64,000 bases of DNA, taken from Kocuria sp. (GTDB lineage Bacteria > Actinomycetota > Actinomycetes > Actinomycetales > Micrococcaceae). Below are positions 48,228-54,717 of this stretch, in pieces; positions within the stretch are counted from its first letter, which is position 1, and every line of letters begins with the position of its first letter. The notes beneath the pieces are model-generated. The model searched no databases. It was not told the DNA's origin and saw only the letters and a program-made list of their open reading frames with translations. The stretch is taken from contig JAKDJD010000004.1 in the NCBI GenBank assembly GCA_030454085.1, forward strand, positions 49,720 to 113,719, read 5' to 3'. A program made the translations under genes and the position numbers.

Positions 48228-50585
48228 ATGATGAACATCGGAATTTCTCGTATCAGCGCGCGATCTCGCACCCACATCAGGCGACTCCTCTCGCTCCTCC
48301 TCGCCGCGCTTCTCGCCCTGACCGCGTGTCTCGTTCTGCCCAGCGCCTCGGCCGACGACTCATCGAACAGACAGACCGCCACAGCCAACGACCAGACCGC
48401 CGAAGTCTCCGGGCCCCGGAAGGTCGACGTCACGGGCACGATTCATGTCGAGGGCCGGGACTGGAAGCATTCCCCCTCCGAGGGAGCGCGGATCGCCGTG
48501 AAATACGACAAAGGCACCGTGGCCGTGAACGGTGAGAGCATCGTCAGCCAATTCGAGGCCAGCGCCGACGGCACGTTCTCCGCGGAGCTGCCTGTCCCCA
48601 CCAAAGCAAACTCGGACAAACCATGGCTCGCCGGCACCGAGCACACGATTCATTTCCTGAGTGGGAGCCTCAAAGACGGGGACCCGTCGCGCAATGCGGT
48701 TCTGAGGGTGACCGTGGCTGGACAAGCCGAGTCATCCGAGCAGGCGCAGCCGTGGGTCTCCGCAACATCGTCGGCGAACTCCGGTTCGGCCGCGACCATC
48801 GACGTCGCCCCGTTCACCACCGGAGAAGACGCCGTTTTTCACCTGATCGGCAAGGGATGGAAGACGGCGGACGGCAAGTCCGGCTCCATCGTCTCGATCA
48901 AGGTCAACTACCGGGCACCGTCCGGGCGCATAGACCAGTACGCCAGGAGAGACCAAGTCATCAGCGACCATTTGGCTTCCCTCGGAAAATCCAAGGATTC
49001 GACGTCCTGGGTCCTGCTCGTCCCGAAAGGTACGGCCACGCAGGACCCGGAACACGGTTTGTACACGATCGACCAGACCGGATCCTTCGACATCACGGTC
49101 AAGGCGCCCGAGGAGCTGCGCCATGGCAAGACGGGGCAATACGTGACCGTTACGGCACAGTCGGGTCGCAACCTGGACGGGGACGTGCAGCGTCTAGCCG
49201 TCACCGGCCCGATCCCGGTCAATGGTGAGGCTGCTCAGCCCATCCAGGAGACTTCGGACGTCCGGTGTACCACGCAGGTGACTCGGCCGACCGCACGGAT
49301 AGAGAACAAGGACGTCGCCCGAGGAGGGAAACTCCACCTGGTCGGGGAGGGCTGGTGCAATCCCGGCGGCAAGACAGGCGCTCCGCAGGTCGCGGTGAAG
49401 CTCGACAATGGCAGCTTCTCCCACCTGGACCAGACGCTCCACTCCAACAGGAGCATCTGGGCACTCGTCGATCCTGATCCGGCCACCGGCGTTCTCGATG
49501 CCTGGATCCGGTTGCCGGACGGCACGGCCGCAACCTCCGTGCCCGAATACCCTGACGGAGCCCACAGCTTGCGTCTCCTTTCGGGCGCCCTTCGTGCTGG
49601 CGATCTCTCCGTGTCCTTCGGCGGTCGCGGCTCCCTGGACTTTACCGTGGGCGAGTACCGCCCCAATGGAGCGGCACCGGCCCTGGGCCTCGACGAACTC
49701 ACGGAGGGCTCGCGTCACGATGTCCGGGTCACCCGTGAAGGCACACGGATCACGGTTGAGGTCCCCGGAGGGCATCCCGGGAAGTGGGTCAGGGCAACCC
49801 CCTACGCCGAGGCCGCGCCCCGCAACCAGTGGGGAAGCGGATGGGTACGTCTGGACGACAAACGTTCGTTGAGCTACGACCTGCCCGATGACGCGGCGGC
49901 AGGCGACTACCGACTCGTTGTCCAGGACGGGGAGAACGAGGACTTCGGAAAGTTGCTGGGCTGGGACCGCCTGACGATTCCCGGGAAGGCCCGCGGCTCG
50001 CACGCCGAGGTCGCCCCTGCCCAAGGCCGCGGCACCCAGGGAACGCAGCAGTCGAGCCAGTCCCGAGCGCATGCGGCACCGGCGTCCGGCCGCGACTCCG
50101 GATCGGAGCAGACGAGTGCTTCCGGCGCGGGCCCCGCGAGCCCGGCGGCCGTACGGGGGATGACGAGCCTAGGCCGGATCCAGGAGCAGACGACGCGTCA
50201 CGCACGGGTTCGACGCGTTCTCCGAGCTCCGGGAGTGATCGCGTATCCCTGGGGGCATGCGGCCCACCAACCCACCCAGCGCGTGGTGGCCTCGCTCCGG
50301 GACGCGGGGAACGACACCCACCACCACGCCCGGTCCCACACCCGGTCCCAAGCCCCGTCGTCGGGTCGGAGCCGCGCACAGAATTCCGCGCACGACTCTC
50401 AGGGACCGAACGCTGAAGGGGAGGAAGCAGGATTCACCCTCAAGGTCCTGACGTGGAACAACGTTTTGCTCGTGCTCGCGGGCGCGTTGCTTCTGGCCAT
50501 GATCCTGTACTTGACCCACAAGCCGCCACAGTCGGCTTCACAGGCTTCCGAGGCCTCAGCGGCCCCAGAAGCTTCCGATGACTAA
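48228..50585 (+). CDS. Large surface protein with repeated Ig-like modules and a C-terminal membrane anchor
   Basis: Not a recognised family. The 785-residue protein has an N-terminal export signal (a lipobox-like LTAC at 31-34 or cleavage near ASA-DD). Three related beta-rich modules follow, about residues 66-168, 185-330 and 355-480, marked by GxxWxxxxG near the start and (F/L)LSG(S/A)LxxGD near the end. Next is a distinct module, LTEGSRHDVRVTREGTRITVEVPG (split about 492-590). A Ser/Gln/His-rich stretch leads to one membrane helix (about 741-762) and a short acidic tail. No sortase motif. Its position inside the transporter operon suggests a role in capturing the ligand at the envelope. 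Confidence 0.75.
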   Translation: MMNIGISRISARSRTHIRRLLSLLLAALLALTACLVLPSASADDSSNRQTATANDQTAEVSGPRKVDVTGTIHVEGRDWKHSPSEGARIAVKYDKGTVAVNGESIVSQFEASADGTFSAELPVPTKANSDKPWLAGTEHTIHFLSGSLKDGDPSRNAVLRVTVAGQAESSEQAQPWVSATSSANSGSAATIDVAPFTTGEDAVFHLIGKGWKTADGKSGSIVSIKVNYRAPSGRIDQYARRDQVISDHLASLGKSKDSTSWVLLVPKGTATQDPEHGLYTIDQTGSFDITVKAPEELRHGKTGQYVTVTAQSGRNLDGDVQRLAVTGPIPVNGEAAQPIQETSDVRCTTQVTRPTARIENKDVARGGKLHLVGEGWCNPGGKTGAPQVAVKLDNGSFSHLDQTLHSNRSIWALVDPDPATGVLDAWIRLPDGTAATSVPEYPDGAHSLRLLSGALRAGDLSVSFGGRGSLDFTVGEYRPNGAAPALGLDELTEGSRHDVRVTREGTRITVEVPGGHPGKWVRATPYAEAAPRNQWGSGWVRLDDKRSLSYDLPDDAAAGDYRLVVQDGENEDFGKLLGWDRLTIPGKARGSHAEVAPAQGRGTQGTQQSSQSRAHAAPASGRDSGSEQTSASGAGPASPAAVRGMTSLGRIQEQTTRHARVRRVLRAPGVIAYPWGHAAHQPTQRVVASLRDAGNDTHHHARSHTRSQAPSSGRSRAQNSAHDSQGPNAEGEEAGFTLKVLTWNNVLLVLAGALLLAMILYLTHKPPQSASQASEASAAPEASDD

Positions 50586-50601
50586 GGAAGGAACCGAAAG
50601 C

Positions 50602-51609
50602 ATGACGAACATTTTGCACTTCCGGCGATCTCTCATTGCACTGCTTGCTGCGGTGGTGGCGCTCCTGGTGGGATACACGGCCGTCTCCGCACTCCCACCG
50701 GGCGGCGCCAAGGGTAGCAGCCAGGGAACCTCATCTTCCGTTTCACCGGGGACCCTCAAAGCGGGCGACACTCTTCACTTCACTCTGAGTGGCTTCCCCG
50801 GGAACGAGCAGGTCTACGTCAAGATCGACAACGGAGATGCGTGCCCCAAGGACGCTCTTCAGGGCGCCTGCGTGGTGCACCAGCAGAAATCGGACGGGAA
50901 CGGACACGTGGAGGGCTCGTTCGTGCTGCCCAAGGATCTGAAGGATGGCAAGCACACCCTCCGGTTCCTGGCCACGGAGGTCATCCCCGGCAAGGGAAGC
51001 CGGGGCTTCACCAATCTCAGCCCGGAATTCATCACGGCGGGCGTCAACCAGAACTCCTCGGGCGGTCAGCGGTACAACGTCACGTCCGAGGAAATCCTCT
51101 CCGGCGGGACACGGCAGGACACCGAGTCCGGTGACACCTCAGCGAATCGAGGCAACGGTGGAGGAACGGCCGAGAACGGTCAGCAATCGAATGACGGCAG
51201 GCCTGGAGAGCAAGCTGGGGGAGCCGGCGGAAGCGGCCAGGGAGGCGACGCGATCGAGTATGTCGACGCCGACGGCCGCCCCATCTCCAAGGAGGAGTAC
51301 GACCGGCTGATGTCCGGTTCCTCGGGTGCAGGAGAGAAGTCCGGTTCGGACGACCAAGCCACGGAGCACAAGGATGCGGAGAGCGGAAAGAACGACGGCT
51401 CCAAGGACAAAACGAAGCACAAGGCGACCGCGAGCCCAGGCTCCACGACCAAGAAATCCAGGGACCCCACCGAGAAGGCTTCGGCCGAAAGCAAGAAGGA
51501 CTCCGCCGGATTCCCCTGGATCGGCACCATCGCGTTCGTCATCATGGCCCTGGTCGCCGCGATCGTCTGGTATGTCCGACGACGTCGCACAGGCTCTCAG
51601 GAATCCTAG
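50602..51609 (+). CDS. Membrane-anchored surface protein, Ig-like domain plus hydrophilic stalk
   Basis: Unrecognised, 335 residues from the ATG at 50602 (after AAGGAAGG). It has a signal/anchor helix (SLIALLAAVVALLVGYTAVSA), then one beta-rich domain of about 120 residues (SPGTLKAGDTLHFTLSGFPG to HTLRFLATEV) with a cysteine pair in GDACPKDALQGACVV. A long Gly/Ser/Lys/Glu-rich low-complexity stalk (about 165-300) leads to a C-terminal helix, WIGTIAFVIMALVAAIVWYV, followed by RRRR. It resembles a smaller companion of the 785-residue protein upstream. Both end in a helix, with no sortase signal. Confidence 0.75.
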   Translation: MTNILHFRRSLIALLAAVVALLVGYTAVSALPPGGAKGSSQGTSSSVSPGTLKAGDTLHFTLSGFPGNEQVYVKIDNGDACPKDALQGACVVHQQKSDGNGHVEGSFVLPKDLKDGKHTLRFLATEVIPGKGSRGFTNLSPEFITAGVNQNSSGGQRYNVTSEEILSGGTRQDTESGDTSANRGNGGGTAENGQQSNDGRPGEQAGGAGGSGQGGDAIEYVDADGRPISKEEYDRLMSGSSGAGEKSGSDDQATEHKDAESGKNDGSKDKTKHKATASPGSTTKKSRDPTEKASAESKKDSAGFPWIGTIAFVIMALVAAIVWYVRRRRTGSQES

Positions 51610-51612
51610 GCC

Positions 51613-52677
51613 GTGATGCGAGGTGATCGCCCCTCCCGTTCCGCCACCCTTGAGATCGAGCCCGTGACGCCGTCGGTCGTGCGAAGGCGGCCACTGGGCC
51701 GAGTCGCGTGGTGCGGGCTGTTTGCTGCCTGTGCCGTGGCGGCCGTTCTGGCGTCGTTGCGCTTCGGATCCAACGGGTTGACGGGTTCCGACGTCGTCGA
51801 GGTCCTCCGCGGCACGGGCACGGCAACCGCTCGCACCATCGTGGTGGAGCAGCGGATACCCCGCACCCTTCTGGGGCTGCTCTGCGGTGCGGCGCTCGGA
51901 GTCGCGGGCTCCCTCATGCAGTCGCTCACGCGCAATCCTCTGGCCGAACCAGGATTGATGGGCGTCAACGCGGGTGCCTCTGTCGCCGTCGTGCTCTCGG
52001 TGGTGCTCTTCGGCCCGCAGAACATCCACGTCTACATGCTTGCGGCGCTTGTAGGAGCGGGCGCGGCCGGTGCCGGGGTCTTCATCCTGGGTCGTGGGGA
52101 AACGGGGTCGATCGTCCGTCTGGCGCTCGCGGGTGTCGCTCTCTCCGCGGCCCTGGCCGCGGCCAACCAGGCGTTGGTCCTGTCCAACCGGGACGCCTTC
52201 GACGAGTTCCGGCTCTGGGTCGCCGGCTCCCTCGAAGGGAGGGATGCCACGGTCGTGGAGTCGATCGGCCCCATGATTGCGATGGGTCTGATCTTGGCCG
52301 TTGCCGTTGCCCCTTCGATCAATGCCTTGGCCCTCGGGGAGGAGTCCGGCGTCGCCCTCGGCGTGCGGCTCGCCAGGACTCAAACGATCACCCTGGTCTC
52401 CGTGGCTCTGCTGACGGGGGCGGCCACCGCGGCCATGGGTCCGGTGACCTTCGTGGGACTGGCCGTTCCGTTCGTGGTCCGTCGGACGGTGGGCAATGAC
52501 GTTCGTTGGGTCAATGCGGGGTCCCTGCTCCTGGGCCCCGCATGGTTGCTGGCGGCCGATGTCCTGGCTCGAGTCGTCATCGCACCGGAGGAAACACAGG
52601 TGGGCATCATTGCGACCCTGGCCGGGGGTCCGCTCTTCATGGCGATGATGTCCGGTCGGCAGGTGCGGTCGTTGTGA
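51613..52677 (+). CDS. FecCD-family ABC permease 1 (FepD-like)
   Basis: Membrane subunit of a ferric-chelate importer, 354 residues, GTG start at 51613. Nine to ten hydrophobic helices are visible. FecCD signatures include RIPRTLLGLLCGAALGVAGSLMQ and NPLAEPGLMGVNAGASVAVV, and the cytoplasmic GPVTFVGLAVPFVVRR loop that couples to the ATPase. The next gene encodes a second, different permease, so the pore is probably a heterodimer as in FepDG-type siderophore importers. The stop overlaps the next GTG. Confidence 0.92.
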   Translation: MMRGDRPSRSATLEIEPVTPSVVRRRPLGRVAWCGLFAACAVAAVLASLRFGSNGLTGSDVVEVLRGTGTATARTIVVEQRIPRTLLGLLCGAALGVAGSLMQSLTRNPLAEPGLMGVNAGASVAVVLSVVLFGPQNIHVYMLAALVGAGAAGAGVFILGRGETGSIVRLALAGVALSAALAAANQALVLSNRDAFDEFRLWVAGSLEGRDATVVESIGPMIAMGLILAVAVAPSINALALGEESGVALGVRLARTQTITLVSVALLTGAATAAMGPVTFVGLAVPFVVRRTVGNDVRWVNAGSLLLGPAWLLAADVLARVVIAPEETQVGIIATLAGGPLFMAMMSGRQVRSL

Positions 52678-53756
52678 ATGCCGCAGAGGATCGCCCTGGC
52701 AGCGACAGGGGACTGTTCCGAAAGGACTTGTCGGGCCGTTCCGTCCTCTCGGTGAGGCACGTCATCAGCGCGGACTTCCCGGTTCGCCGGCTGGCCGTGC
52801 ATCTTGTTCTCGCCGTGGTTCTGGTGACGGTCTCGGCCTGGGCCATGACACAGGGCGAACGCAACCTTGGTCCCTCCGGCGTATACGAGGCGCTCATGGG
52901 CAGGGGAGACCGCCTCGACATCTACTTCGTGAACCAGGTCCGGCTGCCTCGAGTCGCGGCGGCGATCGCGGTGGGTGCTGCGCTGGGTCTTTCTGGCGCG
53001 ATTTTCCAGATTCTGTCGGGAAACCCCTTGGGCAGCCCCGATGTCATCGGCTTCACTCATGGCGCGGCCACGGGGGCGTTGTTGCAGATTCTCGTGTTCG
53101 ACGCCGGCCCGTTCGGCGTCGCGTCCGGAGCGATCCTTGGCGGATTCGGTACGGCCCTCATCGTGTACCTGTTGACCCGACACACCGGTCTGCGAGGATA
53201 CCGGCTCGTTCTAATCGGAATAGGCACCGGTGCGACATTGGGCGCGATCAACTCGCTCCTGGTCGTGCGGGCATCATTGACTCAGGCGCAGACGGCGGCC
53301 GCCTGGCTCGCCGGGTCCCTGAACACCATGAATTGGAGCAAGACACTCCTGATTGCGGCTGGGCTCCTGGTTCTGTCGCCGGTCCTGATCAAGGCCTCCG
53401 GTCCGCTGGCGATGCTCCGGTTCGGGGACCAGCTCGCCGTCGGAAGAGGTGTACGTGTCAACGCGTGGCGAGTGGCGGGAATGTTCGTGGGAGTTCTTCT
53501 GGTCGGTCTGGCCACGGCGATCACAGGTCCGCTGGCATTCGTGGCCCTGGCGGCCCCGCACATCGGCAGAAGCCTCACTGCTTCGCGTGGCGCGGGGCTC
53601 ACGACCGCGGCACTCATGGGAGCCGTCATCGTTCTTTGCTCGGATACGGCGGGCCAGTATCTTCTCCCCGTTGCGCTCAACGCGGGCGTGGTAACCGGCG
53701 CTCTGGGTGGGCTGTATCTGGTGTACCTGATCATCGTGGAACGGAGACGAGTGTGA
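52674..53756 (+). CDS. FecCD-family ABC permease 2 (FepG-like)
   Basis: Second membrane subunit, 360 residues. The GTG at 52674 overlaps the previous stop (GTGA) and excludes a longer frame that is a shadow. Signatures are RLPRVAAAIAVGAALGLSGAIFQ, NPLGSPDVIGFTHGAATGAL and GPLAFVALAAPHIGRSLT. It differs substantially from permease 1. The stop overlaps the ATPase start (GTGA). Confidence 0.92.
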   Translation: MNAAEDRPGSDRGLFRKDLSGRSVLSVRHVISADFPVRRLAVHLVLAVVLVTVSAWAMTQGERNLGPSGVYEALMGRGDRLDIYFVNQVRLPRVAAAIAVGAALGLSGAIFQILSGNPLGSPDVIGFTHGAATGALLQILVFDAGPFGVASGAILGGFGTALIVYLLTRHTGLRGYRLVLIGIGTGATLGAINSLLVVRASLTQAQTAAAWLAGSLNTMNWSKTLLIAAGLLVLSPVLIKASGPLAMLRFGDQLAVGRGVRVNAWRVAGMFVGVLLVGLATAITGPLAFVALAAPHIGRSLTASRGAGLTTAALMGAVIVLCSDTAGQYLLPVALNAGVVTGALGGLYLVYLIIVERRRV

Positions 53757-54556
53757 GCAGCATGAACGCACGGGCGAGCAGATTGCGTGCAGAGGGGGTG
53801 ACCGTGGGCTACGGCCACGATGTCGTGCTCCCGGGACTCGACTTCCAGGTTCCCGATGGCGAGCTGACGGTGATCCTGGGTCCGAACGCCTGCGGGAAGT
53901 CGACCCTGCTCAAATCGTTGTCACGGGTGCTGACCCCGTCTGCGGGGAAGATCTTCCTGGACGACGTCGCCATGGAAAAGAACCGTACCAAGGACATCGC
54001 CCGAGTCCTGGCGATGCTGCCGCAGATTCCGGAGGCTCCCTCGGGGGTGAGCGTCGCCGACGTCGTCGCTCGCGGACGCTACCCGCATCAGTCCCTATTG
54101 CGCGCGTGGACCGACGACGACGAACGCGCGTGTGTTGACGCGATGACCGCGGCGAATGTTCTGCCGCTCAGGGAACGGTCGTTGGATGAGCTCTCCGGCG
54201 GCCAACGCCAGAGGGTCTGGATCGCGATGACGCTGGCTCAGGACACGCCTCTGATCCTCCTCGATGAGCTCACCACGTATCTGGACATCACTCATCAGAT
54301 CGAGGTACTCAATCTGACCCGCAGGCTCCACGGGGCCGGCCGCACGATCGTCATGGTTCTCCACGACCTCAATCTCGCCTTCAGATACGCCACCCGGGTC
54401 GTCCTGATGCGGGACGGGCGGATCATCTCCGAGGGAAGCCCTCACGAGATCGTGGACGCGGACCTGATCGCCAGGGTGTTCGAGCTCGAGGCCTTGGTGG
54501 TGGACGATCCGGTGACTGGTGCACCCATGGTCGTCCCCGCGGAAAGTACATTGTAA
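53753..54556 (+). CDS. FepC-like ABC ATPase
   Basis: ATP-binding subunit of the ferric-chelate importer, 267 residues from GTG 53753 (ATG 53762 is an alternative). Walker A GPNACGKST, PQIPEAPSGVSVADVVARGRYPHQ (FepC/FhuC-type), signature [13 protein letters not shown], Walker B LILLDELTTYLDI and switch VLHDLNLAFRYA. The DELTTYLD form, with Glu in place of the usual Pro-Thr, keeps the catalytic Glu. The gene ends 7 bases before the iron-box-like palindromes. Confidence 0.93.
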   Translation: MSSMNARASRLRAEGVTVGYGHDVVLPGLDFQVPDGELTVILGPNACGKSTLLKSLSRVLTPSAGKIFLDDVAMEKNRTKDIARVLAMLPQIPEAPSGVSVADVVARGRYPHQSLLRAWTDDDERACVDAMTAANVLPLRERSLDELSGGQRQRVWIAMTLAQDTPLILLDELTTYLDITHQIEVLNLTRRLHGAGRTIVMVLHDLNLAFRYATRVVLMRDGRIISEGSPHEIVDADLIARVFELEALVVDDPVTGAPMVVPAESTL

Positions 54557-54563
54557 CTGTAAC

Positions 54564-54576
54564 TAAGGTTACCTTA
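54564..54576. promoter_or_regulatory. Perfect 13-bp palindrome (iron-box-like)
   Basis: TAAGGTTACCTTA is perfectly palindromic around a central T. Its half-site resembles the AGGT/ACCT halves of DtxR/IdeR boxes but the overall spacing is shorter than the 19-bp consensus. It lies just after the ATPase stop and upstream of the beta-propeller gene. Confidence 0.5.
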
Positions 54577-54580
54577 AATG

Positions 54581-54599
54581 CTAGAGTAGGCTACCTTAA
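54581..54599. promoter_or_regulatory. Candidate DtxR/IdeR box
   Basis: CTAGAGTAGGCTACCTTAA matches 14 of 19 positions of the consensus TTAGGTTAGGCTAACCTAA. It lies 119 bases before the beta-propeller gene start in an AT-rich stretch, which is where an iron-repressed promoter would be. Direct regulation by DtxR/IdeR is inference. Confidence 0.6.
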
Positions 54600-54717
54600 A
54601 TATGTACCAAGGGTCGTCGATATAACCATCTGGTTCGACCCCGCGAATGCGGGTCGCAACCGGTAGCCGTTACGGCCTACGGGCACCATTCGCATTCAGA
54701 AAACTATGAGGATCACT

